From Acidobacteriota bacterium (GTDB lineage Bacteria > Acidobacteriota > Terriglobia > Acidiferrales > UBA7541), in assembly GCA_003224145.1 (NCBI GenBank), contig QHYN01000199.1, forward strand, positions 1 to 64,000: a stretch of 64,000 bases of DNA, read 5' to 3'. The notes under the pieces are model-generated. The model was not told where the DNA came from. It was given only the letters and a program-made list of their open reading frames with translations, and made no database searches. A program made the translations under genes and the position numbers. How positions within the stretch are numbered: position 1 is the stretch's first letter; each line of letters opens with the position of its first letter. Positions 1-10,378 of the stretch are shown piece after piece.

Positions 1-272
1 TAGACCGAAGTGTTGATTGGGCGCTCTCGTCCCGGTGCAGACCGGGATTCGGATAGAAGAATCATGGCCGTGGTACAAGGCCGTATCGATGGTTGGCGGA
101 ACGATTCGCCGAAGAGTGATTCACCGTGAAAGTTTCAGAGCTTCGGTCCTCCACCTCTCTGAATTCAAGCGGTGCTGGAATTCGTGTCGGGGTTTACGTC
201 CGGGCCACCCGCCCCCGATAAGGGGCTGCTATTCGCCGGTTATGCGAGAATGCTGATCCAGAGGAAGAAGCC
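1..272. other. Left-edge stretch without a supportable gene
   Basis: I see no convincing gene here. The only sizeable ORF (79 codons, plus strand) has an Arg/Cys/Pro-rich composition with no recognisable motif and looks like a chance reading frame. No tRNA or other RNA fold was recognised. A purine-rich ribosome-binding site for the next gene lies at its right end. Confidence 0.5.
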
Positions 273-1085
273 ATGACCGAGACCAAAAACTCGATCTCGG
301 AGAGCGATCTACTCGTTCCTTTTGAGATTCAAAATATCCCTAGAGAATACAAAGAATACTACCTCGCAAAACGACAGAACTTTTTCGCCAGCGTTCAGGG
401 ATTTTCGGAAACGTTCGACTGCTACATGCTGCTTGACAAAATATGGTTACGGGAATTTCAAGACCTCAAAGTTGCTAGTGATCTGAACCGGATGTTTCCC
501 TTGCTTCTGTATTTCAACGCGCACGCCAAGATACGTGTCAGTATTGAACTTGCACTGTCCGGCTGCCTAGCCGAAGCTCGTTCTATTCTTCGGGACGCAA
601 TCGAGTTTGTTGCGCACGCTCACCATATGCTTAGCGATCCTGCTCTGCAGATGAAATGGCTCAGCAAGAACGACCAGGAGAAAGCCTTCAAGGAAGCGTT
701 TGAAAAGAACAAGAAGGCAGGCCTGTTTAACGAACTCGACGAATTACACAAAGCATGGGGAGACTTATCCGAAACCGGATCACACGCGACGATCAACGCG
801 GTCTGTGACCGGTTTGCTATGGTCGAAGACGGGAAAACATTTGAGTGGCAGATGCGCTACTTGGGAATCGAACCACGCATGTGGGGTATGCAGCTTTTGT
901 GGATGCTGTTGGTGTGCTTTACGATGGAGCAGACACTATTTCTTGATTACGAAAACCGTCTGCAGTTGGATGACACACTTCTGAAAATGCGTGCCGAATT
1001 CGAGAATAGGAAAGAACAACTACGTAGAGATTTGATTGTACGCTACGAAGTGCCACCCCCTGTTGCACGCGGAGTGTCACCATAA
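273..1085 (+). CDS. Hypothetical helical protein, DUF5677-like
   Basis: This 270-residue protein is soluble and predicted mostly helical, with no signal peptide. The ATG is preceded by a good purine-rich site (agaggaag). The central part, about residues 90-125, has the pattern of an acidic/hydrophobic helix containing EARSILRDAIEF, followed near residue 170 by a Gly-Ser-His segment (ETGSHATINAV). This resembles the DUF5677/HEPN-like families often found in accessory or defence-type islands, but I cannot assign a function. Base composition is visibly more AT-rich than in the neighbouring genes, which suggests acquisition by transfer. It stands alone on the plus strand with no operon partner. 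The family link is weak pattern recognition; that it is a real protein is much surer. Confidence 0.7.
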   Translation: MTETKNSISESDLLVPFEIQNIPREYKEYYLAKRQNFFASVQGFSETFDCYMLLDKIWLREFQDLKVASDLNRMFPLLLYFNAHAKIRVSIELALSGCLAEARSILRDAIEFVAHAHHMLSDPALQMKWLSKNDQEKAFKEAFEKNKKAGLFNELDELHKAWGDLSETGSHATINAVCDRFAMVEDGKTFEWQMRYLGIEPRMWGMQLLWMLLVCFTMEQTLFLDYENRLQLDDTLLKMRAEFENRKEQLRRDLIVRYEVPPPVARGVSP

Positions 1086-1242
1086 AGCGGTGACATGATC
1101 TTACCTCTGAAGAAGCGGCACGCGCTCGCGCGCGGGCTAGGTGATATTCCAGGGCTTGCGGTACTGCTTGGTGAGCTTTGCGTGGGTAAGTAAGCGTAAA
1201 AAACAGGAGGAGCGAATGTCGTTTTGTCGGTCTCCAGAGGGA

Positions 1243-1533
1243 TTACGACGGGGAACCTTGCGGCGATGAAGAGCGTTGAGTCACCGAAATCGGGGCAGAA
1301 GAAGTAACACTGTTAGTGCTCCTGGCCTGGAGCCAGGATAGCAACGCGGCGCGCCCGGCACTGGTCGGCTGGTAATTCTGGTCCAGCAGACCATCGCGCA
1401 CCAAGCGATTGATAACGGTCACATCAGGAAAGGTCTGCCCGAGTTGAAGCCTGCCATTCGGCCAGGACCACAGACGCTCGCCGTTCAAGATTTGCTGGAA
1501 GGTTTGGGCCTCGGATTCGTTGAGGTTCACCAT
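1243..1533 (-). CDS. Small hypothetical protein, possible winged-helix fold
   Basis: The protein is about 96 residues if started at the internal Met of MVNLNESEAQ; the longest ORF begins at 1566. The segment TVINRLVRDGLLDQNYQPTSAGRAAL looks like the recognition helix and wing of a small helix-turn-helix protein: variable contact region, then a 'T-x-x-G-R' turn. The Ser/Thr-rich tail from about residue 75 looks disordered. No neighbour points to a role, and the gene lies in the poorly annotated left end beside an AT-richer gene. It could be a chance ORF, but the codon pattern and amphipathic spacing favour a real small gene. No function is claimed. Confidence 0.45.
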   Translation of the reverse strand: MVNLNESEAQTFQQILNGERLWSWPNGRLQLGQTFPDVTVINRLVRDGLLDQNYQPTSAGRAALLSWLQARSTNSVTSSAPISVTQRSSSPQGSPS

Positions 1534-1566
1534 AAGCGCTAGAGAGGTCGATGCCCCGGTTAACAT

Positions 1567-1927
1567 ACCGACCCAGTTTCACGGCTAGGGAAGCTGGCGT
1601 TGGACCCCCGGCAGGGTGTGCATGCCAAGTGCCATGCACGCAGCACAGGAGTTTTGGTCAACCTGCTGATTTCAAATAACTTACAAGTGGGATGGCCCAC
1701 CCCGGTGCAATCTCGTGCCGCCGCTGATGAAAAAGTTTGCACTCAAATTCTAAAAACGGAGTGCACATGCTTCTGCAACGGACCGAGGCGCCATGCTTGT
1801 GAGAGGGAGTTCAGAGAATCCATGAGAGGCAGCGTGGAAGCTGAGATCCATCGGCGAACCTCGCCGGTTCGCCTCATGATGAAACCGCTTTTTTTCGACA
1901 GGCCGGGCTGGTGGTGAGAATACGGCG
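1567..1927. other. Intergenic gap with an inverted repeat
   Basis: These 361 bases separate the small hypothetical gene from the 3' end of pit. A perfect 8-bp inverted repeat (ggcgaacc / ggttcgcc, 5-base loop) lies at 1853-1873. A T-run follows 17 bases later on the plus strand, too far for a standard terminator, and on the minus strand (the direction of pit) no T-run follows. A 105-codon plus-strand ORF spans most of the gap but has no protein-like character. Confidence 0.45.
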
Positions 1928-2923
1928 CTAGTTGAGCAGGCGGAGGATGGCTTTGAAGAGGATGGCGCCAAAGAGGGCGGCACCGGGGATGGTGAGGACC
2001 CAGGCGTAGACGATGCGCCGGGTAATACCCCAGCGGACGGCGGAGAGGCGACGAGTAGCGCCGACGCCGACGATGGCGCCGGTAATGGTGTGGGTGGTGC
2101 TGACGGGAATGCCGAAGACGGCGTTGGCGACAATGGTCAGCCCGCCGGCAGTTTCCGCGGCGAAGCCACCGAAGGGAACGAGCTTGGTGATGCGCTGGCC
2201 CATGGTCTTGATGATGCGCCATCCGCCAGCCATGGTGCCGCCCCCCATAGCTAAGTGGCAGCAGATGATGACCCAGTAAGGAACGACGAAGGACTTGAGC
2301 AGGCCACCGGCGACAAGAGCCGTGGTGATGATACCCATGCCTTTCTGCGAATCATTTGTACCGTGGCCGAGGCTGAAGAGCGCCGCAGAAAGCAACTGCA
2401 AGCGGCGGAACCAGCGGTCGACTTTCTGGGGACGCTGGAGGCGCACAATCCAACTGGTGATGAGGGTCAAAATGATGGCGAGAATCATGCCCACGACCGG
2501 CGAGAGGAAGATGAAGGTAACCGGCTTGATCCAGCCAGCGAGGATGAGCGCTTTGAAGCCGGAGCGCGCTACGGCGGCGCCGCCGTAGCCGCCAATGAGG
2601 GCGTGGGAGGAACTCGTGGGCAGGCCGAGGATGAGGGTGATCAGGTTCCAGGAAATCGCGCCGAGCAGGCCGGCAAGCAAGACTTGCTGGTTGATCAGCT
2701 CGATGTGAATCATGCCCTTGCCAATGGTGCTGGCGACGGCGGTGCCGAAAACGAAGGCGGCGATGAAGTTCCAGAAAGCAGCCCAGGCGACGGCGCGGAA
2801 GGGGGTGAGCACGCGAGTGGATACGACAGTGGCGATGGAATTGGCGGCGTCGTGCCAGCCGTTGGAGAACTCGAAGGCCAGGGTGAGGAAGATGACGACA
2901 ACGAGGAGGGAGAAGCTGGTCAT
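1928..2923 (-). CDS. pit: Inorganic phosphate transporter, PiT family
   Basis: This 331-residue inner-membrane protein would carry phosphate, usually as a metal-phosphate complex with proton symport, into the cytoplasm. About ten hydrophobic segments are visible. The duplicated PiT signature is present: FSNGWHDAANSIATVV near residue 20 and GHGTNDSQKGMG near residue 195, each with the conserved Gly-x-N/H-D core. Its length is typical of the short bacterial PitA/PitH form. A DUF47 (PhoU-like) gene lies immediately upstream on the same strand, the usual partner of PiT transporters, so the two probably form an operon. A hairpin-forming repeat lies in the 179-base gap between them. The large plus-strand ORFs across this gene are shadows. 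Confidence 0.95.
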   Translation of the reverse strand: MTSFSLLVVVIFLTLAFEFSNGWHDAANSIATVVSTRVLTPFRAVAWAAFWNFIAAFVFGTAVASTIGKGMIHIELINQQVLLAGLLGAISWNLITLILGLPTSSSHALIGGYGGAAVARSGFKALILAGWIKPVTFIFLSPVVGMILAIILTLITSWIVRLQRPQKVDRWFRRLQLLSAALFSLGHGTNDSQKGMGIITTALVAGGLLKSFVVPYWVIICCHLAMGGGTMAGGWRIIKTMGQRITKLVPFGGFAAETAGGLTIVANAVFGIPVSTTHTITGAIVGVGATRRLSAVRWGITRRIVYAWVLTIPGAALFGAILFKAILRLLN

Positions 2924-3004
2924 GGATGAGGCTCGAAAATGTGAGTCGAATGAGGATGCACAGAGAGCGACGGACTGGCGCTTATTTCGGGACGTTCACA
3001 CCAC

Positions 3005-3057
3005 GATCCCTCGACTACGTCCGGGCAAAAGACGCCCGGACTTCGCTCGGAATGACA
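3005..3057. repeat. Dispersed hairpin repeat between pit and its DUF47 partner
   Basis: The segment starts gatccctcg, ends ctcggaatgaca and contains a perfect 8-bp stem (gtccgggc / gcccggac, 7-base loop, 3019-3041). The same frame, gatccttcg to ctcaggatgaca, recurs at 43350-43388. It therefore belongs to a dispersed intergenic repeat family and is not a gene-specific signal, although its hairpin could affect pit expression within the operon. Confidence 0.6.
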
Positions 3058-3102
3058 GCGTCTCGTTTTTGCGTAGCGCAGGCTGGTGGAAAGCATTGGG
3101 AG

Positions 3103-3729
3103 TTAGCCGCTCTTGAGAATGACGCCTTCGATGACGTTGGCGACGTCTTCGCACTTGTCGACGGCGGTTTCGATGACTTCGAAGATTTCCTTCCACTTGA
3201 TGATCTGGACGGAGTTTTTTTCCTCATCAAAAAGCTGGGCAATGAGGGTACGGCAGACGCGGTCGCTGTCATTTTCGTAGCGGTTGATCTCGATGCAGTG
3301 CTTGAGGGCGTTCTGCGGCGTTTCCATGGCACGCACCGCGGCGACGACTTCGACCGTGGCGGCTTCAAGGATCTTGGCGAGATCAAGGGTGCCCGTGCGT
3401 ATGGAGTCGACGCGGTAGAGCACGAAGCGGCTGGCGGCGGCGTCAATGAGGTCGATGACGTCATCAAGCTGGCTGCAGAGTTCGTGAATGTCTTCGCGGT
3501 CGAATGGAGTGATGAAGGTCTGGTTCAGCTTGGTGAAAATGGCGTGAGTGATTTCATCGCCCTCGTGCTCAAAAGCTTTGACGATCTGCACCTGCTCGGG
3601 AACCCCGGTGTAATGGCTGAGCATCTTGAGCAGGGCGTTGGCCCCGGCGTTGATGTTTTCGGCTTGCTTGACGAAGAGCTCGTAGAAGCCCACTTCGCGC
3701 GGCAGGAAGCGCTGCAAGAGTCCAGGCAT
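3103..3729 (-). CDS. DUF47 family PhoU-like PiT accessory protein
   Basis: This 208-residue cytosolic helical protein belongs to the DUF47/PhoU-like family that accompanies PiT phosphate transporters and is thought to control their activity. The start MPGLLQRFLPREVGFYELFVKQAENI is typical of the family. The body shows long amphipathic helices with conserved acidic patches, such as EHEGDEITH near residue 73 and ENDSDRVCR near residue 153, matching the E-x3-D metal-cluster motifs of PhoU-like bundles. The length is usual (about 205-215). It lies directly upstream of pit on the same strand, so transcription probably runs DUF47 then pit. The family is clear; the regulatory role is known only for relatives. 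Confidence 0.92.
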   Translation of the reverse strand: MPGLLQRFLPREVGFYELFVKQAENINAGANALLKMLSHYTGVPEQVQIVKAFEHEGDEITHAIFTKLNQTFITPFDREDIHELCSQLDDVIDLIDAAASRFVLYRVDSIRTGTLDLAKILEAATVEVVAAVRAMETPQNALKHCIEINRYENDSDRVCRTLIAQLFDEEKNSVQIIKWKEIFEVIETAVDKCEDVANVIEGVILKSG

Positions 3730-3880
3730 TTGTATGAGTCTCCCCTGAGGAGCGTGTTGGTTGAGGCAGGGAGAGTGTAGCGAAGGAGGCGCACCGAGAC
3801 AAGGCGGCCGGGACGGATCAGGTTAGAGAAACCGATTTGGAAGGCCTTGGCTGGAGTCGGGCACACGCGTTCGAAACAGA

Positions 3881-3913
3881 AAGGGCGTCCTGGTTGGAAC
3901 CGAGGACGCCCTT
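3881..3913 (-). terminator. Likely groEL transcription terminator
   Basis: A perfect 11-bp stem (aagggcgtcct / aggacgccctt, 11-base loop) lies 31 bases past the groEL stop codon. On the minus strand it is followed by a modest pyrimidine-rich tail (ccctttctgttt), so it is a plausible factor-independent terminator for groES-groEL, with a weak U-tract. Confidence 0.7.
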
Positions 3914-3943
3914 CGGATTGAGGTTGTGGGCAGGCTGGCGATT

Positions 3944-6002
<2,059 letters not shown>

Positions 6003-6063
6003 CTTGGACAACCTCCATAGGTGATATAATGGTTTGACTGAAGGCTGTGGGAGATAAAGGGGA

Positions 6064-6090
6064 TTAGCACTCCTCACAACCGACTGCTAA
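6064..6090 (-). promoter_or_regulatory. CIRCE operator (HrcA binding site)
   Basis: The left half ttagcactc, a 9-base spacer and the right half gactgctaa match the CIRCE consensus TTAGCACTC-N9-GAGTGCTAA with a single mismatch. The site lies 62 bases upstream of the groES start and overlaps the -10 box, so binding by the HrcA repressor would block transcription under non-stress conditions. HrcA itself is not in this window. Confidence 0.93.
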
Positions 6091-6116
6091 TATAGCAGAA
6101 AATCGCTGCATGTCAA
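6089..6116 (-). promoter_or_regulatory. Sigma-70 promoter of groES-groEL
   Basis: On the minus strand there is a consensus -35 TTGACA (6111-6116), a 16-base spacer and a -10 TATATT (6089-6094). The -10 overlaps the CIRCE operator, as expected for an HrcA-repressed promoter. Confidence 0.85.
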
Positions 6117-6266
6117 GCGTTTTCCCGACGAAATCAGCCGTCTCCTTACCGTTACTCTTCTCATCTAAATTGCTTGGATGCAATAGCTTAGGAGGTGCAA
6201 GACAAATCTTGCACTTGGTGATTGCCATGCTATAAGTCTGAGCTTAGAATCGCGGGAGCTTGTCCG

Positions 6267-8246
6267 ATGCACTACACTGTTTATCTTCGACTGGTGTTGC
6301 TGACGGCGGGGACGCTTCTGCCGTTCTTCTGGATGGTGGTGATCCTCGGGCATCGGCGGCAGAGGAATTTCGAGCGCATCTTCTTTTTCTTGTGCCTCGC
6401 GCTGGTTTTCTTCTTTGGCGCCTCGCTGCTGGCCCTGAATGCGCAGCTTTACTACACGACGATCCCGCCCTCGCTAGCGGTATTCACGTGGACGGTGCTC
6501 TGCCTGGGCCTGTGGTTTGTGCCGTCGCTGCTGGTGCATTTGCACGTCGAATACGGGCAGATTAGAGGACTCCTGCGCGCCGGTGTGCCCAAAGGGATTT
6601 GGTTGGGGGTAGCTTATCTTCCTGCGCTTTTGTTACTGCCCCGCCTCTATTCCGCGCTCCGTCTGCGTGCCGGCTTCGATTTGGTTTTGCCCAGCAATTC
6701 GCTGGGCCGAGCTTTTCAGATTTGGCTCGTTTCCGGGCTCTTGGTCTCCGCGGCATGGCAATGGCGATTCGTGACGGCGGCTCCCGACAAGGAGCAAAAG
6801 TCATTCCACGATTCCGTGCGATTCGAACTTGCATGGGTTGCCGTCTGGATTCTGGCGCTGCATTTCGGATTCTCACGATTACGAAGCTTTAGCGATCAAA
6901 ACGCTGCGATCGTCACGACGATGGTGGCGTGTTTTGCGCTGGCACCATTAGCGGCCCTGATTCGTAACGTACAGCAGTTCAATTTCCTGCAGATCGGACG
7001 GCAGCAAAACCTGGTCTATGCGGTGTCCACCACGTTTTTGGCGCTGCTTTATCTTAGTTTCGTCCGGCGGATCAGCCAGTGGATGGAACCTTACCTACCG
7101 CCGGAAGCCACAGCAGCCCTCCTTCTATTCCTTCCCGTGGTGTTTTTCGAGCCCCTGCAACGACTGATGAAAAGAGTTCTGCGGCGTACCGCGCAAACCG
7201 AGGTGGATCGGGCGCAACGCCTGATGGGACCCATTCAGGAGGCCGCCCGGCTCGGCAATCTGGAAAGACTAAGCGGCTTCATCGAGAAATGGATTGGAGA
7301 ACAGTTGCAACTTGCGGAGGTGAAGCTCGTGCTGGATGGCGCCGACGAGGCTGCAGCGAGCCACCAGGCCGGCGAGGAGATTTTCGCCATTCGGCAATCG
7401 GGCCACGCGATTGGCACGCTGCGCGTCAAGGCGCACGGAGCGATGCTATCTGGCGAAACCGTGGCGGCGCTGGAGTTTCTGTGCGAGCAGTTGCCGGGGG
7501 CCCTGGATTTGTGCCGTCTGATTGAAGAAAAGCTGGGACTGGAGAGGGAATTGGCGGAGCGGGAGAAACTTGCGCTGGTAGGACAGATGGCAGCGAGCAT
7601 CTCGCACAATTTGAAAAACCCATTGGGATCGATGAAGACCATCCTGCAAGTGCAGCTGGAGAATCCAGAGCTGCCGGAATCGATTCGTGGCGAAACCAAA
7701 ATGGTGCTGGAGGAAATTGGCAGACTTTCCACAAAACTGAATCAACTGCTGAAGTTCAGCCGGCCGGCGGTGCGCGGGGGGAGCGGAACGGTCAGTTGTG
7801 ATTTGGCGGCGGTTGTCGAAGAAGTGGCGGGGATGTTGTCGCATGAAGCGGAACGCCGTGGGCTGAAATTGCAGACAAACGTTTGCGGATCAAGGGCGAA
7901 AGTGGCCGTGAGCGCGGAAGCGCTCAACGACATTGTGTCGAACCTGGTGGTGAATGCACTGGAGGCCACGCCGCGCGGAGGACTTGTGACCGTGAGTGCC
8001 GCGCAGGAAGACGGAAGATGCAGTGTGCGGGTGGAAGACGACGGGCCGGGGATTCCTGCGGCGCTGCACGAAAAGATTCTCCAGCCCTTCTTCACCACGA
8101 AATCGCAGGGAACGGGATTGGGTCTCGCGATTGTGGCGCGGCGCGTCGCTGAATTCGGCGGAAAAGTGAATTGGGAGAGCCCGGTGAAAGATGGGCATGG
8201 CACGAGGTTCCAAGTGACGCTGCCCTTGAAGGAAATGACGACCTAA
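6267..8246 (+). CDS. Membrane sensor histidine kinase (NtrB/AtoS-like)
   Basis: This 659-residue inner-membrane kinase probably phosphorylates the NtrC-type regulator encoded next. About eight or nine hydrophobic segments fill residues 5-300 and form a multi-pass sensor domain of unknown ligand. A GAF-like segment with a coiled linker follows. The HisKA box SISHNLKNPLGS (phospho-acceptor His) is near residue 450, and the ATPase domain carries NLVVNALEAT, DDGPGIP and TGLGLAI. The asparagine after the His (SHNLKNP) is the NtrB-like variant. I chose ATG 6267, eight bases after gggag; the ORF opens 45 bases earlier without such a site. It is separated from the regulator gene by 35 purine-rich bases. 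Confidence 0.92.
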   Translation: MHYTVYLRLVLLTAGTLLPFFWMVVILGHRRQRNFERIFFFLCLALVFFFGASLLALNAQLYYTTIPPSLAVFTWTVLCLGLWFVPSLLVHLHVEYGQIRGLLRAGVPKGIWLGVAYLPALLLLPRLYSALRLRAGFDLVLPSNSLGRAFQIWLVSGLLVSAAWQWRFVTAAPDKEQKSFHDSVRFELAWVAVWILALHFGFSRLRSFSDQNAAIVTTMVACFALAPLAALIRNVQQFNFLQIGRQQNLVYAVSTTFLALLYLSFVRRISQWMEPYLPPEATAALLLFLPVVFFEPLQRLMKRVLRRTAQTEVDRAQRLMGPIQEAARLGNLERLSGFIEKWIGEQLQLAEVKLVLDGADEAAASHQAGEEIFAIRQSGHAIGTLRVKAHGAMLSGETVAALEFLCEQLPGALDLCRLIEEKLGLERELAEREKLALVGQMAASISHNLKNPLGSMKTILQVQLENPELPESIRGETKMVLEEIGRLSTKLNQLLKFSRPAVRGGSGTVSCDLAAVVEEVAGMLSHEAERRGLKLQTNVCGSRAKVAVSAEALNDIVSNLVVNALEATPRGGLVTVSAAQEDGRCSVRVEDDGPGIPAALHEKILQPFFTTKSQGTGLGLAIVARRVAEFGGKVNWESPVKDGHGTRFQVTLPLKEMTT

Positions 8247-8281
8247 CGAAGCAGGAAGCAAGGAAGTAGGAAGAACAAAAG

Positions 8282-9682
8282 ATGAAGACGATCTTGATTG
8301 TGGATGATGAGCCCGCGGCAAGATACGGAGTGCGACGGGCGCTGGAAGCAAAATACCGGATCGCGGAATCGGATTCTGCGGAGGCCGCGCGCGAGGCGCT
8401 GGCGCGCGAGCAGCCGGATTTGGTGCTGCTGGACGTGGTGCTGCCGGGCCAGGACGGATTGTCGTTCTTACGCTGGATGAGAGAACAGAGAAGCGAGGTG
8501 CCGGTGCTGATGGTATCGGCCCTGGACACGGCGAAAACGGCGGTCGAGGCGCTGCAATTCGGAGCGGCAGATTATCTGGTCAAGGGATTCGAATTGGATG
8601 AGCTGCGGCAGCGCGTGGCGAATTTGCTGAAGCTCGCGACACTCGAAAAAGAGAACGACGCGTTGCGGCGTCGGTTGACAACCGAAGGACAGTTTGGGCC
8701 GATGATCGGACGTTCGGCGGAAATGCGGCGCGCGTTCGAAATGGCAGACCGCGTGGCGCCAACGGATTCGACGGTGTTGATTCTGGGGGAGAGCGGTACG
8801 GGGAAGGATTTGTTGTCGCAGGAAATTCATGCACGGTCGCCGCGAGCGGGGAAACCGTATGTCGCGGTGAATTGCGCGGCGCTGCCGGAAACCTTGATCG
8901 AATCGGAATTGTTTGGCTATGAGCGCGGAGCGTTCACGGGCGCAGCGCAGCAGAAGAAAGGGAAGTTCGAGCTGGCATCCGGCGGAACGATTTTTCTGGA
9001 TGAGATCGGCGATATGAATCCGGTGACGCAGGCCAAAGTGCTGCGCGTGCTTGAAAACCGCACCATTGAGCGGCTAGGAGGAACACAAGCGATTCCGGTG
9101 GATGTGCGCGTGATCAGCGCGACGCACCGCAATCTGGCCGCGGAAATCCGGAATGGGAAATTTCGCGAGGATTTATTCTACCGGCTGCGCGTGGTGGCGA
9201 TTGAATTGCCACCACTGCGCGCGCATAAGGGAGACCTCGCGTTGCTGGCAGAGACCTTCCTGCAAATGCACGGCACAAGGCTCGGGCGAACGGCGCGACT
9301 GAAACGCGAAGCGCTGGCAGCGATTGAAAAACACGATTGGCCGGGCAACGTGCGCGAATTGAAGAATGCCCTGGAGCGCAGCCTGGTGCTTTGCCGCGGC
9401 GAAGAAATCGGCGTGGAAGATTTGCCGGCGGAGGTTGTGCATGGCGGCGCGATTTCTCTCAAACGCGGCAGTAACGATCAGGATCATGGGATGGGCGAGC
9501 GGGATTTCCGGGAGGCGAAGCGGAAATTTGAAGTGGCCTATCTCACGAAGCAATTAGCGGAGCATCGCTGGAACGTTTCGCGAACGGCGGCGACCATTGG
9601 ATTGCACCGGCAGAGTTTGCAGGAAAAGTTGCGGGAACTGGGGATTCGCAGGCCGGGCCGAGAGCCGCCGGAAGAAGAGTGA
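8282..9682 (+). CDS. Sigma-54-dependent response regulator, NtrC family
   Basis: This 466-residue cytosolic transcription activator has three parts. The receiver (residues 3-120) carries the acidic pair in IVDDEP, the phospho-acceptor Asp in LVLLDVVLPG and the conserved Lys in YLVKGF. The AAA+ domain (about 140-375) has Walker A GESGTGKD, the sigma-54 contact loop GAFTGA and Walker B IFLDEIGD. The C-terminal Fis-type helix-turn-helix includes NVSRTAATIGLHRQSLQEKL. It activates sigma-54 promoters after phosphorylation by the adjacent kinase. Its targets are unknown; no clear -24/-12 promoter was recognised nearby. Its TGA lies 3 bases before the proposed GTG of mobA, suggesting co-transcription. 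Confidence 0.96.
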   Translation: MKTILIVDDEPAARYGVRRALEAKYRIAESDSAEAAREALAREQPDLVLLDVVLPGQDGLSFLRWMREQRSEVPVLMVSALDTAKTAVEALQFGAADYLVKGFELDELRQRVANLLKLATLEKENDALRRRLTTEGQFGPMIGRSAEMRRAFEMADRVAPTDSTVLILGESGTGKDLLSQEIHARSPRAGKPYVAVNCAALPETLIESELFGYERGAFTGAAQQKKGKFELASGGTIFLDEIGDMNPVTQAKVLRVLENRTIERLGGTQAIPVDVRVISATHRNLAAEIRNGKFREDLFYRLRVVAIELPPLRAHKGDLALLAETFLQMHGTRLGRTARLKREALAAIEKHDWPGNVRELKNALERSLVLCRGEEIGVEDLPAEVVHGGAISLKRGSNDQDHGMGERDFREAKRKFEVAYLTKQLAEHRWNVSRTAATIGLHRQSLQEKLRELGIRRPGREPPEEE

Positions 9683-9685
9683 CTT

Positions 9686-10378
9686 GTGGTGAGTGGAGGG
9701 CATGCAGAACGCTCGCTGCGGCCGGCTGGATATATTATGGCGGGAGGAGCGAGCTCGCGCTTTGGCGAGGACAAAGCACTTGTGGAAATCGGCGGACGGC
9801 CGATGTTGGGCCGCATGATCGATCTGATGCGCCGCGTCACGCCGAAGCTGAAAATTGTGGCTCTCAGGGAGAAATACACAGAGTTTGGGATCGAGACGGT
9901 CGCGGATCGATGGCCAGGCGAAGGCCCGCTCGGGGGAATCATCACGGCCCTCCTGGATGCGGTAGCCGATTCCGCGCAGACGACTCCAAATCAACAGTCA
10001 CAAGTCACCAGCCAGGAGGCAGGCGCGTGGTGCATCATTGTGAGTTGTGACATGCCTTTTCTGACCGAAGATTGGCTGAAATTTCTGACACAGCGCGCGG
10101 AATCGAGCACGGCCGAGGTGATCTTGCCCCGCTCCGCCGGCGGGTTTGAGCCCCTTTGCGCCTGCTGGCGACCGGGAGCTGCGGAAGCCTTACGACAGGC
10201 CTTCGAACGAGGCGTCCGAAAGATGATGGACGGTGTGAAAGAAGTGAAAGCGGAAGTGCTTGACGAGAAGGACTGGAAACGATTTGATAGCGCAGGCGCA
10301 GGGCGGCTCTTCTGGAACATGAATACACCATCGGACTATGAAGAGGCCCGGCGCATTCTGGAAGCCGAAGGACGATGA
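9686..10378 (+). CDS. mobA: Molybdenum cofactor guanylyltransferase MobA-like
   Basis: This protein of up to 230 residues belongs to the MobA nucleotidyltransferase family, which transfers GMP from GTP to molybdopterin to make the bis-MGD form of the cofactor. The N-terminal nucleotide-binding loop GYIMAGGASSRFGEDKALVEIGG at residues 15-37 matches LAGGxSxRMGxDKA. The catalytic-region GPLGGIITAL and the Asp in VSCDMPFL, which would bind Mg-GTP, follow. The start is taken as GTG 9686; a slightly later GTG is possible. It overlaps the downstream ABC ATPase gene by ATGA, indicating translational coupling. No other molybdenum-cofactor gene is in the window, so a relative such as MobA/MocA-type CTP or GTP transferase cannot be excluded. 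Confidence 0.88.
   Translation: MVSGGHAERSLRPAGYIMAGGASSRFGEDKALVEIGGRPMLGRMIDLMRRVTPKLKIVALREKYTEFGIETVADRWPGEGPLGGIITALLDAVADSAQTTPNQQSQVTSQEAGAWCIIVSCDMPFLTEDWLKFLTQRAESSTAEVILPRSAGGFEPLCACWRPGAAEALRQAFERGVRKMMDGVKEVKAEVLDEKDWKRFDSAGAGRLFWNMNTPSDYEEARRILEAEGR

Noticed and set aside
17-256. 79-codon ORF at the left edge
   Set aside because: Composition and lack of a ribosome site make a real gene unlikely.
1853-1873. Rho-independent terminator of pit
   Set aside because: The 8-bp stem is good, but on the pit strand it is not followed by T residues. On the plus strand the T-run is 17 bases away.
1600-1917. 105-codon ORF in the gap before pit
   Set aside because: It is rich in Cys/Arg/His with no pattern, and overlaps an inverted repeat; it is likely chance.
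2255-2929. 224-codon plus-strand ORF opposite pit
   Set aside because: The acidic, Gly/Glu-rich translation is the antisense of a membrane protein gene.
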